Source: Kribbella flavida DSM 17836 (GTDB lineage: Bacteria; Actinomycetota; Actinomycetes; Propionibacteriales; Kribbellaceae). From it: 64,000 nt of DNA. The stretch covers positions 4,154,001 to 4,218,000 of the forward strand of contig NC_013729.1 of the NCBI RefSeq assembly GCF_000024345.1, read 5' to 3'. The notes under the pieces were generated by a model. It saw only the letters and a program-made list of their open reading frames with translations. It had not been told where the DNA came from and ran no database searches. The translations under genes were made by a program, and so were the position numbers. Positions 33,802 to 41,977 of the stretch are shown piece after piece. Position 1 is the stretch's first letter. Each line of letters opens with the position of its first letter.

Positions 33802-35187
33802 GTGACTGACCGCCCTGAACTGCTTCCTGCCGACGGCCCGCGTGGGGTCGATCTCCGGGCCGGCTACGACGCCGCACTGCACAACCTTCTCGACGTCAAC
33901 GTGGTCGCCGACCGCGAGCCGGGTACGGCGTACGTCCGGGCCGGTGGCGGGTACTCCGACCCGTGGACGCGGGACGCCGCGATCAACTCCTGGCACGCGG
34001 CGAGCCTGCTGGCGCCGAAGGTTGCCGCGTACACCCTTCGCAAGGTCTGCGGCGACGGAGTGGTGGCCCAGGACAACCAGTGGTGGGACCAGATCATCTG
34101 GGTCATCGGCGCGTACCACCACTGCGTCGTCACCGGGGACCTGGCCTTCGCCGAGCAGGCCCTGGCGATCGGCAAGGCGTCGTTGGAGATCCTCCGGCGG
34201 GACCGTTTCGACCCGGCGACCGGTCTCTACCGCGGTCCGGCCCTCATGCAGGACGGCATCGCCGGCCTCCCGGAGCCGCCGTACCAGCCGGGCAGCCCCT
34301 CGTCGTTCGTGCTGGACCATCCGGGCAGCGACGAGATCCGCTGCCTGTCGACCAACGCCGTCTACACCGAGGCGCTTCGATGCCTGGGGCAACTGGCCGC
34401 CCTGCTCGGCACCGACTCGGACCCGTACGCCGGGCAGCGGGCCGACCTGGTGGCCGCGATCAACACGCACCTGTGGTCGGTGGAGACCGGCCAGTACGGC
34501 TACTTCCTCGGGCCGGACGGCCTCGACCTGCACCAGGAGACCGCCGGTCTCGCGCTCGTGATCGAGTTCGGCATCGCCGACCCGGTCCGCGCCGCCGGCC
34601 TGCTGGCCCGGATCCACCACGAACCCTTCGGCGTGGTGAACGTCTGGCCGCACTTCGCCCGCTTCGACGCCCAGCACCCCGGCCGGCACAACGCCATCTG
34701 CTGGCCGATGGTGATGGGCCTGTGGGGGTACGCCGCGGCCGCCGCGGGTGCTGCCGACGAGTTCGGCCGTACGCTGGACGATCTCGTCCGGCTGTTCCGG
34801 TCCAGTGACGACGAGTTGTACGAGCTCTACAACGCCACCACCGGCGCCGTCGACGGCGGCTGGCAGGTCGGCCGCCAGTGGGAATCGCTGCCGCACCAGA
34901 CCTGGTCCGCCACCGCGCTGCTCCGTCTCGTGCACGAAGGCCTGTTCGGGATCCGCTTCGATCCCGCCGGCCTCACCTTCCGGCCGACCGTGCCCACGCA
35001 GTACGCCGGGCAGTGGACCCTTCGCTCACTCCGCTACCGCGCCGCCACCCTCGACCTCACCCTGCGAGGCCACGGCACCCACCTCGAAGCCGTCCACGTC
35101 GACGGCCAACCGGTCGACGGCCTGCACCTCCCCGCCGACCTGATGGGCAGGCACCAGGTCGAACTGATCGTCCAGGCTCACCCGTAG
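33802..35187 (+). CDS. Glycoside hydrolase with (alpha/alpha)6 fold
   Basis: A 461-residue cytosolic enzyme of the MGH1/GH63-like class: repeated helical pairs, WTRDAAINSWHAASLLAP near residue 53, AQDNQWWDQIIWVIGAYHH near 92, and ESLPHQTWSATALLRLVHEG near 365 form the barrel rims where the acid and base residues sit. A short beta domain closes the chain (LRYRAATLDLTLRGHG). It probably hydrolyses an alpha-glucosidic or rhamnosidic linkage. GTG 33802 begins VTDRPELLPA. It is divergent from the SARP gene and convergent with the GMC enzyme, three bases apart. Confidence 0.75.
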   Translation: MTDRPELLPADGPRGVDLRAGYDAALHNLLDVNVVADREPGTAYVRAGGGYSDPWTRDAAINSWHAASLLAPKVAAYTLRKVCGDGVVAQDNQWWDQIIWVIGAYHHCVVTGDLAFAEQALAIGKASLEILRRDRFDPATGLYRGPALMQDGIAGLPEPPYQPGSPSSFVLDHPGSDEIRCLSTNAVYTEALRCLGQLAALLGTDSDPYAGQRADLVAAINTHLWSVETGQYGYFLGPDGLDLHQETAGLALVIEFGIADPVRAAGLLARIHHEPFGVVNVWPHFARFDAQHPGRHNAICWPMVMGLWGYAAAAAGAADEFGRTLDDLVRLFRSSDDELYELYNATTGAVDGGWQVGRQWESLPHQTWSATALLRLVHEGLFGIRFDPAGLTFRPTVPTQYAGQWTLRSLRYRAATLDLTLRGHGTHLEAVHVDGQPVDGLHLPADLMGRHQVELIVQAHP

Positions 35188-35190
35188 CTG

Positions 35191-37353
35191 TCAGCGGCGG
35201 CCGGTGAGCCCACGCAGCGCATTCGTGGCGAAGAAGCCGGCGAAGCGAGCGCGGGCGGCCAGCCGGTCGCGCCGGGAGTAGGCCTCGCCGCGCAGTGACA
35301 GGCCGAGGGACAGCACGCCCGGCGTACTGATCCGGACGGTCCCGGACCCGAGCCGCTCGCCTTCGACGGGGTGCACCTCGAAGGACAGCGTGGTGAGGTC
35401 GCCCCACAGCGCCAGCGGGTTCCCGGTCCGTTGGTTCTTCACGCCGCGCAGCCCCCACTCCCTGCCGTCGTCGGCGAGGAAGCCGAGGTCGTACTGCATG
35501 GCCACCGCGTCGCCGTCCGGGAACAGCGCCAGCGTGCCGGTCACCTCGGCCGCGGTCGCGATCGCTCCGACCGTCACGGTGCCGCTGACGGTGAGTCGGT
35601 GCCGCGAGTCCTCCGTGAACGGCTTCCACCCGGCCAGCCGGACCGACAGCCGCAGATCCACCACCGCGTTCCCGTCCGGGAAGTGCGCTCGGCCGGTCAT
35701 GCGTTCCTGGAACCGCACACCGTGGCCGACGGTCTGCACCCGGGCCCGAGCCATCGCCAGCATCGCGGCATCCTCCGGCACGTCGGCCGGTACGACGTCA
35801 GGCAATTCCGGAGCGTGCCAGTTCTCGTCGCCCAGGCGCCGGCGGATCGCGTGCTCGACCATGCGTTCCGCCATCGCCGTGATCGTGGCCGACGGGTTGG
35901 TGCCGGTCGCTCCCGGCACCGCCGCGCCGTCCACCACGAACAGCCCGGGGTAGCCGTGCACCTCGCCGTCCTCGTCGATCACGGCGGTCGCCGGGTCCGC
36001 GCCCATCGGCGTACCGCCGAGGTTGTGCACGGTGACGGCCTGCTTCAGGAACCGCCAGGTCGGCGTCAACCGCGTCCGGCCGCTCAACTGCCGGGCCACC
36101 GCCCGGGACGCCCGGCTCTGCGCGGCGTACAGGTCCTTGTTGGCGAGGTACTTCCAGTCGACCGCGGCCTCGGCCTTGTGGTCCAGCTTGAGCCGGCCGT
36201 CGGAACTGTCGCGGCCCATCAGCAGCAGCGTCATCAGGTTGTCGCCGCGCCGCGGCCCGCTGCGGAACCGGTTGGTCCACCCGCGGATCGCCTCCACCGG
36301 CGCATGGGCCGGGTTGAGCCCGGCGACCAGCAGCGCGAGCCGGCGCGGGTAGCTGCCGTCCTGCACCTGGAACCACAGCCGCCGGCCGTCGATCTCGCAG
36401 TCCACAATGCTGGTCGTGGTGATCGTCGGGCCGTGGTCGGGGTCCAGCGGGGTCTTGGTCCGCCGGACGAACGCGAGGAAGTCGCCGTTGCCGGAGAACC
36501 CGTTGCCCAGCGCCGGGGACAACCTCGGCAGGGTCCGGGCGACGTCCCGCGCGCGCAGCAGCAGTTCCGTCGTACCGACCGCGCCGGCGCCGAGCCACAC
36601 CTGGCTGCCGGTCACCGTGCGGGACTCGCCTTGCTCGTGGTCCAGGTAGCGGACCCGGTAGCCGCCCTCGACCGGCTCGATCCCGGTGACCTCACAGCCG
36701 GTCCGGGCCTCGACGCCCGCGTTCTCGGCGACGGTCAGGTAGTTGAGGTCGAGGCTGTTCTTCGCGCCGCGGTTGCAGCCGAGCACGCACTCGGCCAGGA
36801 ACGTGCACCCGAACTGCTCCGCGCCGTGCCGGTTCTTCTCCAGCACCTCCGGGTCGTCGGTGAACCGGACCGCCAGGTTCGGCCGGACCGTGCCCGCCGG
36901 CCGGCCCATCCCGTCGACCGCGAGCTGCATCGCCGCGGTGCGCGACGGGTAGTGGCCGGTGGCCGGGTCCGGCGTCACCGGCCGCACCTCGAGCATGTGC
37001 GCCGCGAGGTCGTAGTACGGCGCCAGCGTGTCCCGGGTGTAGCTGCTCGGCCAGTGGTCGTCGAACACGTCGGCCGGCGGCCGGGCGAACACGTTCGCGT
37101 AGACCAGTGAGCCACCGCCCCAGCCCGCGGCCTGCACGCTGATCATCTGGTCCAGCCAGCGGACGTCGTACAGCCCGCGCCCGAACCGCCACAACCAGCC
37201 GTCCTTCAGATCGGCGTCGTTGCGGGGAAACGAACCCCGCGGCCAGCGCCGGCCACGTTCCAGCACCGCGACCCGCAGGTCTGCCTGCGCCAGCCGAGCC
37301 GCCGCGACCGCCCCGCCGAACCCCGTGCCGACCACCACCGCGTCGTACTCCAT
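35191..37353 (-). CDS. GMC oxidoreductase, cholesterol-oxidase-like
   Basis: A 720-residue flavoprotein. FAD site VVVGTGFGGAVAAARLAQADL at the N-terminus; GGGSLVYANV near 100; and the C-terminal signature HNLGGTPMGADP ... GLFVVDGAAVPGATGTNPS with the catalytic region. This is the arrangement of class I cholesterol oxidases and related sterol or alcohol oxidases. About 190 extra residues follow the GMC domain (from DVVPADVPEDA), forming a beta-rich appendage seen in long actinobacterial members. No signal peptide. ATG 37353 is used; an upstream in-frame start would add 18 unlikely residues. Confidence 0.88.
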   Translation of the reverse strand: MEYDAVVVGTGFGGAVAAARLAQADLRVAVLERGRRWPRGSFPRNDADLKDGWLWRFGRGLYDVRWLDQMISVQAAGWGGGSLVYANVFARPPADVFDDHWPSSYTRDTLAPYYDLAAHMLEVRPVTPDPATGHYPSRTAAMQLAVDGMGRPAGTVRPNLAVRFTDDPEVLEKNRHGAEQFGCTFLAECVLGCNRGAKNSLDLNYLTVAENAGVEARTGCEVTGIEPVEGGYRVRYLDHEQGESRTVTGSQVWLGAGAVGTTELLLRARDVARTLPRLSPALGNGFSGNGDFLAFVRRTKTPLDPDHGPTITTTSIVDCEIDGRRLWFQVQDGSYPRRLALLVAGLNPAHAPVEAIRGWTNRFRSGPRRGDNLMTLLLMGRDSSDGRLKLDHKAEAAVDWKYLANKDLYAAQSRASRAVARQLSGRTRLTPTWRFLKQAVTVHNLGGTPMGADPATAVIDEDGEVHGYPGLFVVDGAAVPGATGTNPSATITAMAERMVEHAIRRRLGDENWHAPELPDVVPADVPEDAAMLAMARARVQTVGHGVRFQERMTGRAHFPDGNAVVDLRLSVRLAGWKPFTEDSRHRLTVSGTVTVGAIATAAEVTGTLALFPDGDAVAMQYDLGFLADDGREWGLRGVKNQRTGNPLALWGDLTTLSFEVHPVEGERLGSGTVRISTPGVLSLGLSLRGEAYSRRDRLAARARFAGFFATNALRGLTGRR

Positions 37354-37441
37354 GGTGAGCAGGGTAGCGACGGGGTGCAGGCCCGGCCGCGGCCGTCTCA
37401 GCGGCAACCGTCAGTTCACCAGCACGATCCAGCGGAACAGC

Positions 37442-38266
37442 TCAGGGCTTGACGGCGAGGCCAGCGACGATGAGCCGCTGCCAGTTGGTCAGCTCGTCGT
37501 CCAGCGGCTCGGCCGGGCGCCACTCGGCGGCCGGCACGATGCCGGGCTCCAGCAGCTCGAGCCCGTCGAAGAGCGCCCGGATCTCGTCGTCCGTGCGCCA
37601 CCGGCCCCGGCCGAACGACGCCTGCAGCACGCTCTCGATCTCGGCGCTGGCCGGGTCGTTCAGGCTGCGGAAGTGGCTGATGAACACGTAGCTGCCGGAC
37701 GGGATCCGGTCGACCCAGAACTTGACCAGCGAGGCGGGGTCCTCGTCGTCGTTCAGGTGGTGCAGGATCGCGCTGAAGATCACCGCGACCGGCTGGTCGA
37801 AGTCGATCAGCGCCCGGGTGGCCGGGTTGTCGTAGATCTCCTGGCCGTTGCGCAGGTCCGCGTGCAGCACGGTGGTGAACTTGTTCTCCTCCAGCAGCGC
37901 ACGGCCGTGGGCGAGCACGATCGGGTCGTTGTCGACGTAGACGACCTTCGCCTCGGGCTGGTGCCGCTGGGCCACCTGGTGCACGTTCTCGGCGGTCGGC
38001 AGGCCGCTGCCGAGATCCACGAACTGCTTCATCCGCTGGGTGGTCACCAGCTCGCGCACCGCCCGGACCAGCGTGGCCCGGTTGTCGATCGCGATCGCCG
38101 GCGCCCCGGGCAGGTTGGTGATGATCTGGTCACCGATGGCCCGGTCGGCGGCGAAGTTGTCCTTGCCGCCGATGATGTAGTCGTAGGTGCGAGCGATGCT
38201 CGGAACGCTGGTGTCGATCCTCGCGCTGATCGCCCGCTCCGCGTCCGCCGCCTCGTTGTGCGCCAT
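37442..38266 (-). CDS. SAM-dependent methyltransferase (DUF574/PF04672 type)
   Basis: A 274-residue protein of the S-adenosyl methyltransferase family abundant in actinobacteria: R-x-Y-D-Y-I-I-GGKDNFAADR at the N-terminus, VDLGSGLPTAENVHQ as SAM motif I, VVYVDNDPIVLAH as motif II, and AVIFSAILHHLND as motif IV. Methyl acceptors are unknown for the family. ATG 38266 is preferred. It lies 39 bases before the ferredoxin reductase gene stop on the same strand but in the downstream direction, so it could be the last gene of that operon. Confidence 0.88.
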   Translation of the reverse strand: MAHNEAADAERAISARIDTSVPSIARTYDYIIGGKDNFAADRAIGDQIITNLPGAPAIAIDNRATLVRAVRELVTTQRMKQFVDLGSGLPTAENVHQVAQRHQPEAKVVYVDNDPIVLAHGRALLEENKFTTVLHADLRNGQEIYDNPATRALIDFDQPVAVIFSAILHHLNDDEDPASLVKFWVDRIPSGSYVFISHFRSLNDPASAEIESVLQASFGRGRWRTDDEIRALFDGLELLEPGIVPAAEWRPAEPLDDELTNWQRLIVAGLAVKP

Positions 38267-38305
38267 CCGGCCACCCTTTCGAACGTGTGTCAACGGGAGA
38301 TCACT

Positions 38306-39427
38306 CTAGGCGACCACCAGGGGCAGCTGCGCAGCGAGGTGGGCCCGGTACACCGCGAGGCGGCTGGTGCGGTTCAGGGTGACAGCGCCCACCAGGCGGG
38401 AGTCGCGGTGGTAGGTGACGACCAGCCGCGTCCGGTCCGGGTCGTGCTCCTCGACCGTCGGCGTACCGAGCCGGGGAATCCCCACGGCCCGCAGCTGTAC
38501 GCCGTACAGATCGGACCAGAACGACGGCACGGCCCCGAACGGGCGTGCCCGGTCCGGGAACACCAGGTTGTACGCCGCGGTCTCTGCCTGGTCGACGGCG
38601 TTGCTCCAGTGCCCCAAGGACACCAGGCCGCCCTGAGCGAGTGGATGTGGCCACCGGACCACGTCGCCGGCCGCGACGACGTCGGGCAGGACGCTCCCGT
38701 CGGCTCGGAGCGGGCGGAGCCACTCGTCGCACTGCAGCCCGTCCGCGGCCGGCATGAGCCCCGCGTCATTCAACCACTCGGTGTTCGGAATCGCGCCGGT
38801 CGCCGCGACGACCAGATCAGCCGAGGACGCCAACTCCTGATGCAACGTCACTCCGGCCCGGCGGTGCAGTTCCGCCACCACGGCGGCCACCGGCTCACCA
38901 GCGGCCGTCAGCAAGGGCAGGGGCTGCCTCGTCACGAGTTGGACCTCGCAACCGCGCTCCCGAGCGACTGCCGCGATCTCGCTGCCGAGGAAGCCACCGC
39001 CGAGCACGGCCACTCGCCGTCCCGGTCGTAGCTCCTGGCGAAGGGCGATCGCGTCGTCGAGCGACCGGAGCGTCCTCACCCCCGGTCCACCGGGAACGGC
39101 TCGCGCGCCGGTCGCGATCACCAGGCCGTCGTACGGCACGGTCCGGCCGTCGGCGAGTTCCACCCGGCGGACGTCGGCCTGCAGCGCCACCGCCGGTACG
39201 CCGAGCTGCCAGTCGGCGCCGACATTTGTTGCCTGCGACAACCGAACGCCCGTCGGCATCATCCGGCCCGACAGCAGCCCCTTGGACAACGGCGGCCGGT
39301 CGTACGGCGGGTGCTGCTCGGCGCCGACGACCGTGATCGGTCCCTCGTGGCCCAGCCGGCGCAGCGCCTCGGCTGTTCGCAGTCCGGCGAGCGATGCGCC
39401 GACGACGACGAGGTGGCGGCGCATCAT
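38306..39427 (-). CDS. Ferredoxin reductase (P450/dioxygenase-type)
   Basis: A 373-residue flavoprotein with FAD site VVVGASLAGLRTAEALRRLG, the family motif YDRPPLSKGLL near residue 43, NAD(P)H site VAVLGGGFLGSEIAAVARE near 148, and VVAAGDVVRW near 255. It should move electrons from NAD(P)H to the small ferredoxin encoded just upstream (ATGA overlap at 39424-39427). Such reductases usually feed cytochrome P450s or Rieske oxygenases, but neither gene is present nearby. Confidence 0.9.
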   Translation of the reverse strand: MMRRHLVVVGASLAGLRTAEALRRLGHEGPITVVGAEQHPPYDRPPLSKGLLSGRMMPTGVRLSQATNVGADWQLGVPAVALQADVRRVELADGRTVPYDGLVIATGARAVPGGPGVRTLRSLDDAIALRQELRPGRRVAVLGGGFLGSEIAAVARERGCEVQLVTRQPLPLLTAAGEPVAAVVAELHRRAGVTLHQELASSADLVVAATGAIPNTEWLNDAGLMPAADGLQCDEWLRPLRADGSVLPDVVAAGDVVRWPHPLAQGGLVSLGHWSNAVDQAETAAYNLVFPDRARPFGAVPSFWSDLYGVQLRAVGIPRLGTPTVEEHDPDRTRLVVTYHRDSRLVGAVTLNRTSRLAVYRAHLAAQLPLVVA

Positions 39428-39615
39428 CCCTCGACCAGGGTGATCGCCCGCACCGGACAGGACGCGGCGGCGGCCCGGACCGCGGTGGACAGTTCGGCCG
39501 CCGGCTCCGCCACGTACGTCAGCCGTTCGTCGTCGTCGAACGCGAAGACCTCCGGCGCGGCGAACACGCACTGGCCGTGGTTCTCGCAGACGGCAAGGTC
39601 GACCTCGACGCGCAT
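39424..39615 (-). CDS. [3Fe-4S] ferredoxin
   Basis: A 63-residue ferredoxin of the P450-partner type: C10-x5-C16 ... C53-P, three cysteines only, which fits a [3Fe-4S] cluster. Sequence MRVEVDLAVCENHGQC and SCPVRAITL are typical. It overlaps the reductase gene at its stop and the split-barrel flavoprotein gene at its start by one base (TGATG at 39613-39617), so the three are one translationally coupled unit. Confidence 0.93.
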   Translation of the reverse strand: MRVEVDLAVCENHGQCVFAAPEVFAFDDDERLTYVAEPAAELSTAVRAAAASCPVRAITLVEG

Positions 39616-40526
39616 CAGCTCGAGCTCCCTTCAGAAAGTGGTGGGTTGAAGCGGGAGGGGACCGGCGCGGTCCAGCGCAGCGGGCTCGCGTGGTCGAGCT
39701 GGACCACCCGCTCGACGTCGAACCGGACCTGCCGGCGCGCCCCGGGCAGATCAGGATCCGCGTCCCACTCGACCTCGGCGCGGCCCGACACCTGCACCGT
39801 CGTACCGGCGGCCCAGTCGACGAACAGCAGTCCGGCGGCCGGATCCTGCTGGAGGTTGCCGAGCGTCATCATCATCGCGTTGCCGACGTAGTCCGGCCAG
39901 CGCAACGAGCGGTCGCCGAGCACCTGCACGAACCCCGGACTGCCGCCGCGGTGCGAGGCGTCCGCCGCGCCCGCGGCCGACCTGGTGGCGACGAAAAACG
40001 TGTCGGCCGTCGCGATCAGCCGGCGCTGGTCGTTGCTCAGGGCATCGGACACCCGGGCGGTCGTCACGGCGCGCGACCCGGCCCCGTCGACCCGTCGCTG
40101 CTGGATGTACTTCGGGCAGTTCGCGTACACCTGGTTCGCCGTGATCCGGAGACCCTCGGGAGTCGGTTCCGCGTCGCCGTTCACCCGCATCCGCCGGCGG
40201 GTGGACGGGTCGATCAGGATCACTCCGACCGGAACGGGCTCGGTCAACGCCGCGCGGAGCGGATCTCCTGGCGCCGGTACGGCCGCGACGTCGAGGGTGC
40301 GCTCGTCCGGAGCCGCGGCGAAGCCCGGATCGCCGACCAGCAGCGAGGCCCACATCCGCTCGTCGGGGTCCGCCGCGCCGAGCACGAGCAGGGGTTGCTG
40401 GGCGACGAACTGCGCCGCGACCGCCGGGATGCTCGTCCCGATCGCCAGGCGGGACATCTCCGCCTCGGCCCGGAGCCCGGCCAGCTGCTGAGCCATCCGC
40501 TCGCCCGGGTGGTACTGGACTGTCAT
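39615..40526 (-). CDS. Split-barrel flavoprotein (pyridoxamine phosphate oxidase family)
   Basis: A 303-residue protein of the FMN-binding split-barrel class; motifs include MWASLLVGDPGF near residue 58, VNGDAEPTPEGL near 115, and YIGN-like DYVGNAMMMTLGNLQQDPAAGLLFVDW near 215, where FMN binds. Relatives reduce or bind small oxidants or nitric oxide and are sometimes fused to ferredoxin and reductase modules. ATG 40526 has GGAAGG eight bases before it. It is first in the ferredoxin-reductase operon and probably the terminal acceptor for it. Confidence 0.82.
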   Translation of the reverse strand: MTVQYHPGERMAQQLAGLRAEAEMSRLAIGTSIPAVAAQFVAQQPLLVLGAADPDERMWASLLVGDPGFAAAPDERTLDVAAVPAPGDPLRAALTEPVPVGVILIDPSTRRRMRVNGDAEPTPEGLRITANQVYANCPKYIQQRRVDGAGSRAVTTARVSDALSNDQRRLIATADTFFVATRSAAGAADASHRGGSPGFVQVLGDRSLRWPDYVGNAMMMTLGNLQQDPAAGLLFVDWAAGTTVQVSGRAEVEWDADPDLPGARRQVRFDVERVVQLDHASPLRWTAPVPSRFNPPLSEGSSS

Positions 40527-40539
40527 CGGTTTCCCTTCC

Positions 40540-40573
40540 GAACGGCCGGCGCCGCGCACGACGCCGGCCGTTC
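40540..40573 (-). promoter_or_regulatory. 12-base hairpin just upstream of the split-barrel gene
   Basis: GAACGGCCGGCG (40540-40551) and CGCCGGCCGTTC (40562-40573) form a perfect stem with a 10-base loop. It is directly before the ribosome binding site of the split-barrel gene, 13 bases from its ATG, so it may terminate the upstream VOC transcript, stabilise the operon mRNA or gate translation. Confidence 0.6.
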
Positions 40574-40583
40574 ACCGCGTCCG

Positions 40584-40597
40584 GGGGGATATCCCCC
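40584..40597. promoter_or_regulatory. Perfect palindrome, possible operator
   Basis: GGGGGATATCCCCC is a 14-base perfect palindrome about 58 bases before the split-barrel start. A related GGGTTATCCCC lies nearby at about 40648. The pair looks like a two-site operator for the ferredoxin operon; the regulator is unknown. Confidence 0.4.
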
Positions 40598-40694
40598 AAC
40601 TTGTGGGTTTTCCTCCCGCATTCACCCCGGTGGACCCAGCACTTGGCGGGTTATCCCCTCAGATGCGAAAGGGGCGGGAGGGTGGCTGGGGTGG

Positions 40695-41159
40695 TCAGAA
40701 AAAGCCGCAGGTGGGGGCGGTGCCGGACGGGGCGGGGGCCGTGTCCGCGCCGGTCGGGGCGTAGACCTCGAGCCGGATGCCGTCGGGATCGGTGAAGAAG
40801 ATGCCGCCGGACGGCAGTCCTTCGCCGTGCGGCACCACGCCGTCGTACAGGAAGTCGGCGCCGAGCTCGCCGAGTGCGGCCTCGACCTCCCGGACCTGCT
40901 CGATGTCCTCGACCTGGAAGGACAGGTGGTGCAGCCCGGCGTGCTTGGCGTCGTACGCCGCGCCCGCCTGCTGCCACAGCGCGACGAGCAGCTTTCCGTC
41001 CCGGGCCAGGAACGCCCAGCGGCGGTCCGCTTCGGTGCCCTCGGCGAGCACGTCGAAGCCGAACACGCGCCGGTAGAAGGCGAGCGAACGGTCCACGTCG
41101 GTCACGTTCAGGCCGATGTGGCCGGTCGTCAGGGCAGTCGGTACAGCGGTGATGGACAT
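40695..41159 (-). CDS. VOC-family (glyoxalase/dioxygenase fold) protein
   Basis: A 154-residue vicinal oxygen chelate protein with two beta-alpha-beta-beta-beta units: GHIGLNVTDVDRSLAFYRRVFG at the N-terminus and HHLSFQVEDIEQVREVE in the middle, ending FFTDPDGIRLEVYAP. The His of GHIG, His of LHHLSF and Glu of LEVYAP are the metal ligands. Substrate unknown: glyoxalase, extradiol dioxygenase or resistance protein are all possible. It is divergent from a CGNR regulator with a palindromic operator between them. Confidence 0.9.
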   Translation of the reverse strand: MSITAVPTALTTGHIGLNVTDVDRSLAFYRRVFGFDVLAEGTEADRRWAFLARDGKLLVALWQQAGAAYDAKHAGLHHLSFQVEDIEQVREVEAALGELGADFLYDGVVPHGEGLPSGGIFFTDPDGIRLEVYAPTGADTAPAPSGTAPTCGFF

Positions 41160-41181
41160 CGGTGGGCTCCTCCAGAACCTC

Positions 41182-41209
41182 TAACCAGTAAGTGCATTAA
41201 TACTGGATA
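41182..41209. promoter_or_regulatory. Operator between VOC and CGNR genes
   Basis: TAACCAGTA (41182-41190) and TACTGGATA (41201-41209) pair at 8 of 9 positions around a 10-base spacer, in an AT-rich stretch 23 bases before the VOC start. Probable CGNR binding site. Sequence differs from the operator at 3313-3353. Confidence 0.6.
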
Positions 41210-41244
41210 GAATCGATCTACCCTGTCAAGTGGCTTTCATGGGT

Positions 41245-41250
41245 TAGAAT
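41245..41250 (+). promoter_or_regulatory. -10 box of a leaderless CGNR transcript
   Basis: TAGAAT (41245-41250) lies six bases before ATG 41257, so transcription probably starts at the start codon. No convincing -35 box is seen, which suits an activator- or repressor-controlled promoter. Confidence 0.5.
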
Positions 41251-41256
41251 CGGGTC

Positions 41257-41814
41257 ATGGATCCACGGCCCTTGACCGGTGAACCGGTGAGCATGGACCT
41301 GCTGAACACCGTCTGGGTGGACGGCGGGCAGCAGTTCGACCTGCTGGACACCGTGGCGGGCCTGCGGCTGTGGATCACCGGTCAGGCCGGGATCGACGCC
41401 CCGCCGGCCGGGGCGACGACCGACGCGGCCCGCCGGCGACTGGTCACGTCGCGGGAGGTGCTGCGCGACGTCGTGCAGGCCCAACTCGGCGGCCGGGTGC
41501 ACGCCGAGGCGCAGGCGCAGCTCAACGAGTTACTGGCCCGCGGACGGCTGGTACGCCGGCTCGGCGCGGCCGGTCCCGAGCTGACGCCCGAGGTGGACGA
41601 CCCGGTGGACCTTCTCCCCTGGCTCGCCGCCGACGACTACCTTCGCCTGCTGGAGCAGGACCCGGCCCGGATTCGCGCCTGCGCCCATCCGGACTGCGTG
41701 CTGCACTTCTACGACGCCAGCCGCAAGGCGAACCGCCGCTGGTGCTCGATGGCCGGCTGCGGCAACCGCGCCAAAGCGGCCCGCCACTACGCCCGCTCCA
41801 AGGGGTCCAGCTGA
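41257..41814 (+). CDS. CGNR zinc-finger regulator
   Basis: A 185-residue protein. N-terminal ABATE domain begins GEPVSMDLLNTVW, typical of the family, and the C-terminal zinc site is complete: CAHPDC, then CSMAGCGNRAKAARHYAR. The final CGNR is intact, unlike the variant at 3355-3894. Members are thought to be DNA-binding regulators of small-molecule metabolism genes. It faces the VOC gene across a palindromic operator and has a probable leaderless start. Confidence 0.9.
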   Translation: MDPRPLTGEPVSMDLLNTVWVDGGQQFDLLDTVAGLRLWITGQAGIDAPPAGATTDAARRRLVTSREVLRDVVQAQLGGRVHAEAQAQLNELLARGRLVRRLGAAGPELTPEVDDPVDLLPWLAADDYLRLLEQDPARIRACAHPDCVLHFYDASRKANRRWCSMAGCGNRAKAARHYARSKGSS

Positions 41815-41977
41815 CCCACCCCTTCGCGCCGACCATCGCGGCTGGCAAAAACACCGGGTAACTGACCCATCCGATGGTGGCCGGTCTCCGAAGGAAAGCT
41901 AGGTCCTTCCTGAGGAGATGGTCGCTGATGCGACGCCCTACGCCCATGATCGTGAGCGCCCCCGGTGGTGCTGCACG

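Noticed and set aside
38306..40526. Cytochrome P450 gene cluster.
   Set aside because: Ferredoxin and reductase are P450-type, but no P450 haem motif is present within about 10 kb on either side.
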